52,584 bases of DNA. Source: Nitrospira japonica. Lineage in GTDB: Bacteria; Nitrospirota; Thermodesulfovibrionia; Thermodesulfovibrionales; DYHX01. Below the pieces are notes generated by a model. The model ran no database searches. It was given only the letters and a program-made list of their open reading frames with translations, and was not told the DNA's origin. The number at the start of each line of letters is the position of its first letter. Position 1 is the stretch's first letter. Both the position numbers and the translations under genes were made by a program. The DNA is taken from positions 1-52,584 of the forward strand of contig DYHX01000003.1 in assembly GCA_020723925.1 (NCBI GenBank), read 5' to 3'. Positions 37,576-46,756 of the stretch are shown piece by piece.

Positions 37576-38805
37576 TTACTTTGCCTCCTTCCGAGCGGTA
37601 ACAGGTTTTGGTGTGCCTGCCTGTTTTACCGAAGACCATGCACCCATAAGCTCAGCGAGAGGCGTATCTTTATGGTGATGGCATCCGCTGCACGAATTTG
37701 GCTGGTTTTTGACCCCATCGTGCTTAAAGCTTTCATCAGGACCCACAAACTTGAAGCTGTGGCTTCTTTCTTCTCCTGCATACATGCCTTCTTTTACAGT
37801 TTTAGGCATATGGCAGGCTATGCAGCTACCAAAAGTATGTATTGTATGAGACGCTTTTGCCTCAAGCTGAAGCGGCTTATGACAGCTTTTACATAGCTCA
37901 TCCCCCGCCTGCTTGGTCTGAAATAGCGTTTCTTTTTCATGGACACTGTGGCAGGTAAAACATGCTACGCCTGCTTTTGCATGCTCGCTCCTTTCCCAGT
38001 CTATGTATTGTTGATGGTGGAGTTTTGAATCCTTGCTCGGCCAGAATTTATCAGGATTCTTTTCAGGGGATACTGTTTTAAAAAAGAGCCTCAGATTTGC
38101 CCCTGGGGTTACCCTGTAATTTACAGGATAGGCATATTCCCCGCTCTTGTCCGTACCAGAGTTGTGGCATGAGCCGCATATATCAGCGGCAGCCCTTGGT
38201 GTAAGCTTTGCAGGGTTTATAATGGTGAATATCTCATAGCCGAGGACAGCTTTTACATGGTTGCTGCCAGGTCCGTGGCATGACTCACATCCTATGCCTG
38301 CCTCTTTGAATGTCTTTTTTGCAGGGTCTACACCAGTAGCATGGCAGCCTCCACATTCCTTAAACCATGGCCTTTCCTTCCACCTCTTGTCTTCAGGTGT
38401 TTCCTCCCACTTCCCTGCTTCTACATTAAACTGAGCAGGAAGTATGAAATACTCATCCCCGACCTTTGTAAGATACCTCTGCCTCCACTGACTTCCGATG
38501 GTATAAAGGATATCCTCTTTCTTAAATGTCTTTGGTGCAGTCGGGGCATCAAAATCACCGAGTACAGCTGCTGGGTCTTTTTTGACATCCACCATCATCT
38601 TTGCGTGAAGGGTCCCCTTCCAGTTGGAATATAACCTCTCATGACATTTTCTGCACTCATCCGAGCCTACGAATGTAGCATTCACCATGTCCTTAAATTC
38701 TCCTTTTGGCGCCTCTCTCTTTTTGACTACTATGATTGTTGTAACAACCACTATAGAGAGAGTCAGGAGAAAGATGATGCCGATAATCCATGGTAATTTC
38801 TTCAT
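37576..38805 (-). CDS. Octaheme c-type cytochrome (divergent paralog)
   Basis: Eight CxxCH motifs (CRKCH, CGGCH, CESCH, CGSCH, CFTCH, CKSCH, CIACH, CSGCH), N-terminal TM anchor. Confidence 0.93.
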   Translation of the reverse strand: MKKLPWIIGIIFLLTLSIVVVTTIIVVKKREAPKGEFKDMVNATFVGSDECRKCHERLYSNWKGTLHAKMMVDVKKDPAAVLGDFDAPTAPKTFKKEDILYTIGSQWRQRYLTKVGDEYFILPAQFNVEAGKWEETPEDKRWKERPWFKECGGCHATGVDPAKKTFKEAGIGCESCHGPGSNHVKAVLGYEIFTIINPAKLTPRAAADICGSCHNSGTDKSGEYAYPVNYRVTPGANLRLFFKTVSPEKNPDKFWPSKDSKLHHQQYIDWERSEHAKAGVACFTCHSVHEKETLFQTKQAGDELCKSCHKPLQLEAKASHTIHTFGSCIACHMPKTVKEGMYAGEERSHSFKFVGPDESFKHDGVKNQPNSCSGCHHHKDTPLAELMGAWSSVKQAGTPKPVTARKEAK

Positions 38806-39100
38806 CCTACCACTCCTTTCTGCCCTGAGCTGGCAATGTTTTTAATAATTAAATTTGAGGTGTTAATAGATTTAGCCTTCAGGATTTGTTTCAATTTTCA
38901 CTCCTCAGGAGGAATATGGTCAATAGAAAAGTTATTCACTAATCTGGGATTTTTGTGAAGAAAAATTCACGGCAGCTCTGTAAAGATTATCTGGGTATAG
39001 ATGAGGACAAAGATTACAGTGTTCAAGATAACCACTTCATGATTTTGTGCCAATAGAGAGATGTCCAATATGTATGAATCTATCTTTAAGAAGCATATCG

Positions 39101-39832
39101 TCAGACTATTCTAATCGTTAAGAGCACTCCGATTATTATCACCATAGTTGCAACATAGAGTTTGAAGGCTTTCAGTGATAGCTTATTTAACAGGTTTTTC
39201 CCCGCAAATGTCCCTGCAAATGCTGATAGGGTTGTAATAAGCAAGAGCAGTTCACTGGTAGCAAGTGCCTCTCTGTTGTTAAATATATAAACAGGGATTC
39301 TTGTAATATCAACAATGGATGCAATAATAGCTGCTGTGGCGACAAATGTCTCTTTTGAAATATCGTAGTTGAGCAGATATGCACTGCGGATTGCTCCCTG
39401 ATTGCCCACAAATCCACCGAGAAGTCCTGATAGAAAGCCGCCTATGAAATCTATTCTTTTCGGTAGTTTAAATTTTTCGCCTCCCCCTGTTGCCTCTTTT
39501 AAACCGAGAAATATTAAAGATAAACCAAGCAAAATCTTTACAACTGATGAATCCATTTTGCCCTGAAAGAATGCGCCTATAAAAGCGCCCATTAGTGTTA
39601 ATACCCCAAACCGTTTTAAAATATCCAGACTCACATGCCTGCTGAAAAGGGATAGTTTTAAAAGATTATTCGCCAGATGTACAACTGCTACTATCAGGAT
39701 GGCAATCTTGACATCATAGAATATGAGAAATACTGGCGTTAAAATCGTGCCCAGCCCGAACCCTGTCATGAGAGTTAAGGCAGCAGCCATGAATGCCATG
39801 AGAACAGGAATTAAGATGTTTATTTCAATCAT
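39101..39832 (-). CDS. TauE/SafE family permease
   Basis: 243 aa polytopic protein, GFGLGTILTPVFLIF, GFLSGLLGGFVGNQG. Confidence 0.85.
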   Translation of the reverse strand: MIEINILIPVLMAFMAAALTLMTGFGLGTILTPVFLIFYDVKIAILIVAVVHLANNLLKLSLFSRHVSLDILKRFGVLTLMGAFIGAFFQGKMDSSVVKILLGLSLIFLGLKEATGGGEKFKLPKRIDFIGGFLSGLLGGFVGNQGAIRSAYLLNYDISKETFVATAAIIASIVDITRIPVYIFNNREALATSELLLLITTLSAFAGTFAGKNLLNKLSLKAFKLYVATMVIIIGVLLTIRIV

Positions 39833-40124
39833 GCATTACCTCGTCTATGAGCTCATTTATCTTTTCTTTAATCTGTGACAGTGTCCTTATGCCCTTTGTC
39901 GTTGTTCTGTAATACTTTCTTATTTTTCCACCAACATTTTCTGAATACGACCTCAAGAACTTTTCCTCTTCAAGTTTGTGAAGGACAGGATAAAGCGTTC
40001 CAGGACTCAGCTTATATCCATGTCTGCCAAGCTCCTCAATAAGCCACAAACCATACACAGGCTCTTTAGATGCATGGTGTAGGATATGAATTCTTATAAA
40101 ACCTAAAAAGAAATCTCTAAGCAT
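39825..40124 (-). CDS. PadR-family transcriptional regulator
   Basis: YGLWLIEELGRHGYKLSPGTLYPVLHKLEEEKFL; overlaps the TauE gene. Confidence 0.9.
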   Translation of the reverse strand: MLRDFFLGFIRIHILHHASKEPVYGLWLIEELGRHGYKLSPGTLYPVLHKLEEEKFLRSYSENVGGKIRKYYRTTTKGIRTLSQIKEKINELIDEVMHD

Positions 40125-40154
40125 ATATCTAAATCCGATAACGGAATACGATAT
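40125..40154. promoter_or_regulatory. Candidate PadR autoregulatory palindrome
   Basis: ATATCtaaatCCGataaCGGaatacGATAT adjacent to padR start codon. Confidence 0.4.
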
Positions 40155-40202
40155 AAATTAAATAATAAAATATCTCCTTGTCAAGCATGCGGGTTGAGAT
40201 AA

Positions 40203-40853
40203 TTATGTTGAAAGGTGATTCTCTAAAATCTTAAGGCAGTCAAGGGTCTTTTCGCCTTCTTTTGTGATCACATATGACTTCTCTTTATCCTGTTCTATAA
40301 GCCCTGCCTCTTTAAGCATCCTCAGATGAAAAACCACCTTTGTATGGTCTTCTATGCCGAGTTCTCTCGTGATTTCCATAAAACGCATACTTGTTCTTGA
40401 GCAGAGCAATCTTATAATCTTTCTTCTTATGGGATTGGATAAAGAGCTCAGGGTATAGTCGAGGTCTAACTTCTTTATGCCTTCTTCAAACTTTGACTCT
40501 TCAATCGCCCGCCTTATTGTTGTAAGGAGCTCCTCTATCTTAAAGGGTTTGGATATATAGTCGCTTGCCCCCTTTTTTATAGCATCTACTGCGTTTTCGA
40601 CTGTTGCAAAGGCCGTAATCATAATTACTCTTGTTTTTGGTCTAACCCTTCTAAGCTCTGCAAGGGCATCAATACCGCTCATCCTTGGCATCATTAAATC
40701 AAGGAGGGCGATATCGTAGTCTTCAGAGGCAGCCTTCTCTATCGCCTCCTTACCAGAGGCTGCTTCATCTGTATGGTATCCTGCCCCTTTCAGTATCTCA
40801 GAGAGGTTTGCCCTTAGTTCCGCATCATCATCTACTATGAGAATCTTTTTCAT
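40203..40853 (-). CDS. Response regulator: REC domain + ArsR-like winged helix
   Basis: KILIVDDDAELR; LSNPIRRKIIRLLCSRTSMRFMEITRELGIEDHTKVVFHLRMLKEAGLI. Confidence 0.88.
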   Translation of the reverse strand: MKKILIVDDDAELRANLSEILKGAGYHTDEAASGKEAIEKAASEDYDIALLDLMMPRMSGIDALAELRRVRPKTRVIMITAFATVENAVDAIKKGASDYISKPFKIEELLTTIRRAIEESKFEEGIKKLDLDYTLSSLSNPIRRKIIRLLCSRTSMRFMEITRELGIEDHTKVVFHLRMLKEAGLIEQDKEKSYVITKEGEKTLDCLKILENHLST

Positions 40854-42282
40854 TTTTCTCAATTGACGGAAGTTTAACGGTTACTGTTGTTCCTTTTCCA
40901 ACAGTGCTGGATATTTCTGTAGTGCCACTATGTTGATTGATTATGCCATAGCAGATTGAAAGACCAAGTCCTGTTCCTGCACCAACCTCTTTTGTTGTAA
41001 AGAATGGGTCAAATACCTTTGATAAGTTTTCTTCAGAAATCCCGACCCCTGTATCAGATATTTCTACCTTAATCTGTCCATTGCTATGTGAGGTAGAAAT
41101 GAAAATATTTCCCCCATCAGGCATTGCCTCGACAGAGTTGTTCAGGATGTTTATAAAGACCTGCTGCAGTTTCCCTGGGTCCCCCATTGCAGCAGGGACA
41201 TCTGATAGTTTTTGATGGATTGTTACATCATTGAGTTTGTATCTCAAGAGTGTGAGGGTGCTGGTTATTACATTATTGATATCTAAAGGGATGAATTCGG
41301 ATTCTCTCTGGCGGGAAAACTGCAATAGCTCCTTTGCAATAGTAGATGCCCTGTCTACATTCCTTTCAACCGCTTCAAGTTTTTGTAAAATGTCTTTGTC
41401 TGTGATGTTGTTTTTAAGTCTGTTCTTCAGAATCTGCATATTCAAAGATACATTTGTTAGGGGGTTGTTTATCTCATGAGCAATGCCAGTTGCAAGCTGT
41501 CCGAGAGAAGCCAATTTCTCAGACTGTGCAAGACGTTTTAGTTGTTGTTCTATCTTTTTCCTTGTTTCTATATCAAAAATATTAAGTGCCTTTATGATAA
41601 AGCAGGCGATCAAGACAGCTGATATGCCACGCAGCACCTCTACTGGGATTGGGAGATAAGGTAACATTGAGTGGGAAGGAACCATTCCTGCAAAGATGCT
41701 ATAAAATACAAAGGTGATACCAGCGTAAAAGAGATTTTTTGAAACAGAAAGGCTTAAGTTCTTTACCTCATGGGAGTATGTCACCAACCCATAAGCAGTT
41801 ACAAGCCCGCCAACAAGACCAAAGGTATTCCTTGCCAGGATGTCTGCTTTTTTAAAGAACTGGATATCCATACTGAATCCATGATTCCATAGATATATAA
41901 TCCAGAAGAGAAAAAGAATTGCAGGAATTCCCTTTAACCACTTCATGCGATTATTATCGATAGAGCGTATAAGTGCCAGGCCAAACTGTAAAAGGAAGAA
42001 AAAGGAGAGAACAACAACAAATACTGTTATTAACTTTATAAAGAATATTTCACGAGGTGATATATATTGCCCCTGTAAAAGCATGTAGAGTTCAAGCCAT
42101 TCGTGGGCTCCGTGTGCAAATCCAAACCCGGCCAAAAGATAGAGGCTGCCTGCAAGTTTCAACTCGCTTCCACTTATATCCTTAACCGCAATAGAGACAC
42201 CGAGAAAAAGGAATGCGAGACCATAAAAGAAATAAAGCAGACAGACCGGAGGGATATTTGTAAATAGGTTAAGTTCAGACAT
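40828..42282 (-). CDS. Membrane sensor histidine kinase
   Basis: N-terminal TM segments; ATGIAHEINNPLTNV H-box; GAGTGLGLSICYGIINQH. Confidence 0.92.
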   Translation of the reverse strand: MSELNLFTNIPPVCLLYFFYGLAFLFLGVSIAVKDISGSELKLAGSLYLLAGFGFAHGAHEWLELYMLLQGQYISPREIFFIKLITVFVVVLSFFFLLQFGLALIRSIDNNRMKWLKGIPAILFLFWIIYLWNHGFSMDIQFFKKADILARNTFGLVGGLVTAYGLVTYSHEVKNLSLSVSKNLFYAGITFVFYSIFAGMVPSHSMLPYLPIPVEVLRGISAVLIACFIIKALNIFDIETRKKIEQQLKRLAQSEKLASLGQLATGIAHEINNPLTNVSLNMQILKNRLKNNITDKDILQKLEAVERNVDRASTIAKELLQFSRQRESEFIPLDINNVITSTLTLLRYKLNDVTIHQKLSDVPAAMGDPGKLQQVFINILNNSVEAMPDGGNIFISTSHSNGQIKVEISDTGVGISEENLSKVFDPFFTTKEVGAGTGLGLSICYGIINQHSGTTEISSTVGKGTTVTVKLPSIEKNEKDSHSR

Positions 42283-42426
42283 AATAAATGTCTTTCATCC
42301 GTTTTATAAAATTATAGCACAAAGACAGAATACAGGGAAGGATAGTAGATTGACCGATGACTAAGTATACCATTAAACCTTATAATCTGTTTCATCACCC
42401 ATATTCGGCAATGTCCCATCTTCCCC

Positions 42427-42486
42427 TTGTCAATCCTCACTTAGCACAGATATAATAGTGGCGTTCGCAAGTTTTTTTGTTGCGAA
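42427..42486 (+). promoter_or_regulatory. Candidate sigma70-type promoter (TTGTCA-N18-TATAAT) and start-site hairpin TTCGCAA-GTTTTTTTG-TTGCGAA
   Basis: Read directly upstream of leuC-type gene. Confidence 0.45.
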
Positions 42487-42524
42487 TAAGGGCTTTTTAC
42501 TGAATAATTGCAAGAGGAGGATAG

Positions 42525-43793
42525 ATGACGATTACCGAAAAGATACTTGCAGCCCATGCTGATAAGAAAGAGGTTTCGCCAGGAGAGTTGATAAATGCGA
42601 AAGTAGACCTTGTGCTTGCCAATGACATAACCGCGCCAATCGCTATTCAGGAATTCAAAAAGATTGGTGCAAAGGGTGTCTTTGATAAAGACAGAGTTGC
42701 CTTTATCCCTGATCACTTTGCACCACAGAAGGACATAAAGGCGGCCGAGCAGTGCAAGATGCTGAGGGAGTTTTCAAGGGAGTACCATCTTAGTTTATAT
42801 TTTGAGGTTGGAAGAATGGGTATTGAACATGCACTGCTTCCTGAAGAGGGGCTTGTTGTGCCGGGGGATTTGATCATAGGTGCGGACAGTCATACATGCA
42901 CTTACGGTGCCCTCGGAGCATTCTCAACAGGCGTTGGCTCAACAGATGTCGCCTCTGCAATGGCAACAGGTGAGTGCTGGTTCAAGGTTCCTGAGTCAAT
43001 GAAATTTATATATTATGGAAAACTCAATAGATGGGTTGGTGGTAAAGACTTAATACTTCACACCATCGGAGACATTGGTGTTGATGGTGCCCTTTACAGA
43101 GCAATGGAATTTGAAGGGGAGACCATAAGAAACCTTCCCATGCATGCAAGGCTCACGATGTGTAACATGGCAGTAGAGGCAGGCGGAAAGAGTGGTATCA
43201 TTGTGCCTGATGAGATAACAGCGGCTTATGTAAAAAACAGGGCAAAAAGACCATACAAGTTCTATTCTTCAGATGAAGATTCAGATTATATAGAAATAAG
43301 ACAATATAACTGCTCAAAGATTCCCCTCACAGTTGCCTGTCCTCATCTTCCATCAAATACAAGGCCTGCCGTAGAGCTTTTTGAGGTGGCTATTGACCAG
43401 GTTGTAATAGGCTCTTGCACTAATGGAAGACTGGAGGATTTGAGGGAGGCTGCAGAGGTTATAAAAGGGAGGAAGGTAAATTCTAATGTGAGGTTGATAG
43501 TGATTCCTGCAACACAGAGGATTTACAAGCAGGCAATGAAAGAAGGGCTCCTTGATATATTCATAGATGCTGAGGCAGTAGTCTCGACGCCTACATGCGG
43601 GCCATGCCTTGGCGGACATATGGGAATCCTCGCAAAGGGGGAAAGGGCGCTTGCAACAACGAACAGGAATTTTGTCGGCCGTATGGGACATCCAGAGAGC
43701 GAAGTCTATCTCTCCAACCCCGCAGTGGCAGCAGCATCAGCAGTTCTTGGGAGGATCGGGGTTCCTGAGGAATTAGGGTTGCAAAGAGAGTAA
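42525..43793 (+). CDS. leuC: 3-isopropylmalate dehydratase/homoaconitase-type large subunit
   Basis: [47 protein letters not shown]. Confidence 0.88.
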   Translation: MTITEKILAAHADKKEVSPGELINAKVDLVLANDITAPIAIQEFKKIGAKGVFDKDRVAFIPDHFAPQKDIKAAEQCKMLREFSREYHLSLYFEVGRMGIEHALLPEEGLVVPGDLIIGADSHTCTYGALGAFSTGVGSTDVASAMATGECWFKVPESMKFIYYGKLNRWVGGKDLILHTIGDIGVDGALYRAMEFEGETIRNLPMHARLTMCNMAVEAGGKSGIIVPDEITAAYVKNRAKRPYKFYSSDEDSDYIEIRQYNCSKIPLTVACPHLPSNTRPAVELFEVAIDQVVIGSCTNGRLEDLREAAEVIKGRKVNSNVRLIVIPATQRIYKQAMKEGLLDIFIDAEAVVSTPTCGPCLGGHMGILAKGERALATTNRNFVGRMGHPESEVYLSNPAVAAASAVLGRIGVPEELGLQRE

Positions 43794-43815
43794 TGCGTTA
43801 TGCGTAATGAGTAAT
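43788..43815. repeat. Four 7-bp units GAGTAAT GCGTTAT GCGTAAT GAGTAAT forming leuC stop / ridA start
   Basis: Direct reading. Confidence 0.85.
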
Positions 43816-44328
43816 AAAACCGTAATACCACCGGAAGATAAACTGAAAGAATTGGGTATTGAGCTTCCTGAGGCACCAAAGCCGCTGGGTTCTTATGTCC
43901 CATTTGTAAGGAGCGGGAACCTTGTCTTTCTCAGCGGGATGCTTCCGTTGAGAGGAGGAAAGCTCGTAAGGCAGGGCAGGGTAGGTGAGAATATTACTAT
44001 CGATGAAGCAAGGGAAGATGCAAGAGTAACAGCAATAAATGCATTGTCTGTCTTAAAATTAAACATAGGAAGTCTCAATAAGGTAACGAGATGTGTAAAG
44101 CTAACGGGCTATGTCGCCTCAGCCCCTGATTTTACAGAGCAGCCAAAGGTCCTTAATGCTGCCTCGGACCTGATGTTTGAGATTTTTGGAGAAGGAGGAA
44201 GGCATGCGAGGGCAGCAGTCGGCGTCTCTGTGCTCCCGCTCAATTCACCAATCGAAATAGAGTTCATATTTGAAATAGTTGCTTCTCATCTTCACTTCTT
44301 TACTCGCAACTCATTACTGTTTTATTGA
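43807..44328 (+). CDS. ridA: RidA/YjgF-family protein with repeat-derived C-terminal extension
   Basis: LVFLSGMLPLRGGKLVRQGRVG; VGVSVLPLNSPIEIEFIFEIV. Confidence 0.85.
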   Translation: MSNKTVIPPEDKLKELGIELPEAPKPLGSYVPFVRSGNLVFLSGMLPLRGGKLVRQGRVGENITIDEAREDARVTAINALSVLKLNIGSLNKVTRCVKLTGYVASAPDFTEQPKVLNAASDLMFEIFGEGGRHARAAVGVSVLPLNSPIEIEFIFEIVASHLHFFTRNSLLFY

Positions 44329-44331
44329 CCT

Positions 44332-45639
44332 ATGGTAAAACCTGTTGTTGTAATAGTCGGAAGACCAAATGTTGGCAAATCAACCCTCTTTAACAGGATG
44401 GTTGGCTCTGCCACTGCTATAGTCGAGGATATCCCTGGCGTTACGCGAGACAGAAACTATATGGAGGCAGAGTGGAATGAAAAGGTTTTTATCGCTGTTG
44501 ACACAGGAGGATTTTATCCCGAGCCAGCAGAAGACATATTCCTCCAGGTCAAGGAGCAGGCGCTGTTTGCAATTGACGAGGCAGACCTTATAATCCATCT
44601 GCTTGATGGCAAGGAGGGGCTTAATCCATCAGATATCGAGCTTTCAAGGATCCTCAGGGCATCAGGCAAGAAGGTCATCTGGGCTGTTAACAAGATAGAC
44701 GGACCTAAAAGGGAAGACAGGCTATACGACTTCTATCCCCTTGGAGTTGATGAACTTATACCTGTCTCAGCGGCAACCGGATATAATTTTGATGAATTTA
44801 TGGACAGAATTATTGCCCTGCTTCCACCTGCTGTTAAAAAAGATGTTGATTATCCCAAGGTTGCTGTTGTTGGCAGGCCGAATGTTGGCAAGTCCACACT
44901 TGTGAATGCCCTCCTTGGAAAGAAGAGGATGATTGTCAGTCCAATTCCAGGCACAACAAGGGACTCTATTGACACAGTCTGCAGCTACTATGGCAAGAAG
45001 TATCTGTTTATAGATACAGCAGGTATAAGAAGAAAGGGTAAGGTAGGCTACTCTGTCGAGAGATTCTCGATGGTCAGGGCAATAAGGAGTATAGAACGCT
45101 GTGATGTAGCACTCATAGTGCTTGATGCATCTGAAGGCATAGTAGAACAGGATCAGAAGATTGCAGGCATTGTGGAAAGATATGGCAGGGGGGCGGTATT
45201 TTTGCTGAACAAGTGGGACCTGTTAGAAGACCCTGAGACTGAATACAAGAGGCTCATTCCAGAGCTGCAGCGAAAGATGTGGTTTATCAGCCATGCCCCT
45301 GTGATTACAACAGCAGGCATGGAAAGAAAGAGGATTACAAAGGTTTTTCCTGTAATCGATGAGGTAATCGCTGAGAGGAAGAAGAGGATAAGCACAGCAG
45401 AAATGAACAGATTTTTGAGAGAGGTTGTATCAAGTGCGCCAATGCCTTTATATAAGGGTAAGGCAGTAAAACTCTATTACATGACCCAGGTCAAGACAGA
45501 GCCACCAGGCTTTGCAATCTTCACTAATCATCCAGAAGGCTTGAAAGAGGCGCATATAAGATACATAGAGAAATGTCTGAGAGATAAATTTTCCTTCAAG
45601 GGTACACCCATAAGAATTTATAAGAAATTAAAAATGTAG
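44332..45639 (+). CDS. der: Ribosome biogenesis GTPase Der (EngA)
   Basis: Two G domains: GRPNVGKSTLFNRM and GRPNVGKSTLVNALLG. Confidence 0.97.
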   Translation: MVKPVVVIVGRPNVGKSTLFNRMVGSATAIVEDIPGVTRDRNYMEAEWNEKVFIAVDTGGFYPEPAEDIFLQVKEQALFAIDEADLIIHLLDGKEGLNPSDIELSRILRASGKKVIWAVNKIDGPKREDRLYDFYPLGVDELIPVSAATGYNFDEFMDRIIALLPPAVKKDVDYPKVAVVGRPNVGKSTLVNALLGKKRMIVSPIPGTTRDSIDTVCSYYGKKYLFIDTAGIRRKGKVGYSVERFSMVRAIRSIERCDVALIVLDASEGIVEQDQKIAGIVERYGRGAVFLLNKWDLLEDPETEYKRLIPELQRKMWFISHAPVITTAGMERKRITKVFPVIDEVIAERKKRISTAEMNRFLREVVSSAPMPLYKGKAVKLYYMTQVKTEPPGFAIFTNHPEGLKEAHIRYIEKCLRDKFSFKGTPIRIYKKLKM

Positions 45640-45758
45640 ATGCAAAGTGCAAGATGCAATATGTGCAAGTGTATGTATATGAAAGCTTCTTGCATACACT
45701 TACACATTCACCCCCACACCTATGCATAGGTTGTGGGTGTAAACCCGTGGTGTGGGGG
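45639..45758. repeat. 7-bp repeat array plus nested hairpins in der-yihY spacer
   Basis: GATGCAA AGTGCAA GATGCAA; AAGTGTATG/CATACACTT; ACCTATGCATAGGT (45718-45731) perfect palindrome; CCCCCACACC/GGTGTGGGGG. Confidence 0.8.
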
Positions 45759-45774
45759 TTCACATTCGAGAGAG

Positions 45775-46590
45775 ATGAGATTTATAAGGGTCTTATTTAA
45801 GAGCTTTGTTGACTTTTTCAAGGATGGCGGGATAATGCTTGCTGCCTCGCTGTCATACTTCGCCATGATGGCGATTGTCCCATTCTGCCTCTTCCTCGTG
45901 ACAATCTTCGCATATTTCCTTGGTGAACACCAGGCCTTTTATAAATTTTTTGTGGCAAAGCTCATAAGTTTTTTCCCGAAGATTACCCATGAGATAACAG
46001 AGGAACTCAGGAAGATCATAACATTCAAGGGACTCGGAAAGTTCAGCCTCATACTCTATGGCTTTCTGTCCTACCAGTTCTTTTCATCTATGGAGTCGGC
46101 CATAAATGTGATATTCAAGATAAAAAAGAAGAGGGCATTTATAATCTCCCTGTTCCTCTCATTAGTTGTGGTGACATTGATAATAGCATTTCTTCTTATC
46201 TCCTTTAGTGCAACGTCAATAATCCCCTTGCTCAAGGTGCTGAAGGAGTTTTTCCCTGCGCTGAAGATTGGCAAGATAACAAGCTTTCTCATAAGGTTTG
46301 TTGTGCCATTCTTTCTTGTCCTATTTACTGTTATATCGATGTATATACTTTTACCAAAAAGGAGGATAAAATTCTTCCATGCCTTCTCTGGTGCGCTGTT
46401 TACTGCGATATTACTTGAGATTGCAAAACACCTCTTCACCTGGTATGTTGGGTCTGTCACAAAGCTTGGAACCATCTACGGCCCCCTGTCAGCATTCGTG
46501 GTATTCTTAGTGTGGATATTTTATTCGTCCTGCATATTCCTTATAGGCGGTGAGATTGTGCATAATCTGGGAGACTCAAAAGGAGACTGA
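45775..46590 (+). CDS. YihY/virulence factor BrkB-family membrane protein
   Basis: Polytopic protein, LAASLSYFAMMAIVPF, GTIYGPLSAFVVFLVWIFYSSCIFLIGGEI; start refined. Confidence 0.9.
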   Translation: MRFIRVLFKSFVDFFKDGGIMLAASLSYFAMMAIVPFCLFLVTIFAYFLGEHQAFYKFFVAKLISFFPKITHEITEELRKIITFKGLGKFSLILYGFLSYQFFSSMESAINVIFKIKKKRAFIISLFLSLVVVTLIIAFLLISFSATSIIPLLKVLKEFFPALKIGKITSFLIRFVVPFFLVLFTVISMYILLPKRRIKFFHAFSGALFTAILLEIAKHLFTWYVGSVTKLGTIYGPLSAFVVFLVWIFYSSCIFLIGGEIVHNLGDSKGD

Positions 46591-46591
46591 T

Positions 46592-46756
46592 TTGATAGAC
46601 CTTATTGGTAAGATTGTTGAGGTCAAGGCAAATGACATAACCTATACAGGAAAGCTTGTTGAAGTAGGGGAGACAGAAGTCCACCTCGAATCAGAATTAG
46701 GCTGGATCGTTATCCCGGCTGAGAATATTGCGTTTATAAGGGAGAAAGAGGATTAA
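46592..46756 (+). CDS. Small Sm-like hypothetical protein (54 aa), TTG start
   Basis: LIDLIGKIVEVKANDITYTGKLVEVGETEVHLESELGWIVIPAENIAFIREKED; AGGAG RBS 6 nt upstream of TTG. Confidence 0.6.
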   Translation: MIDLIGKIVEVKANDITYTGKLVEVGETEVHLESELGWIVIPAENIAFIREKED

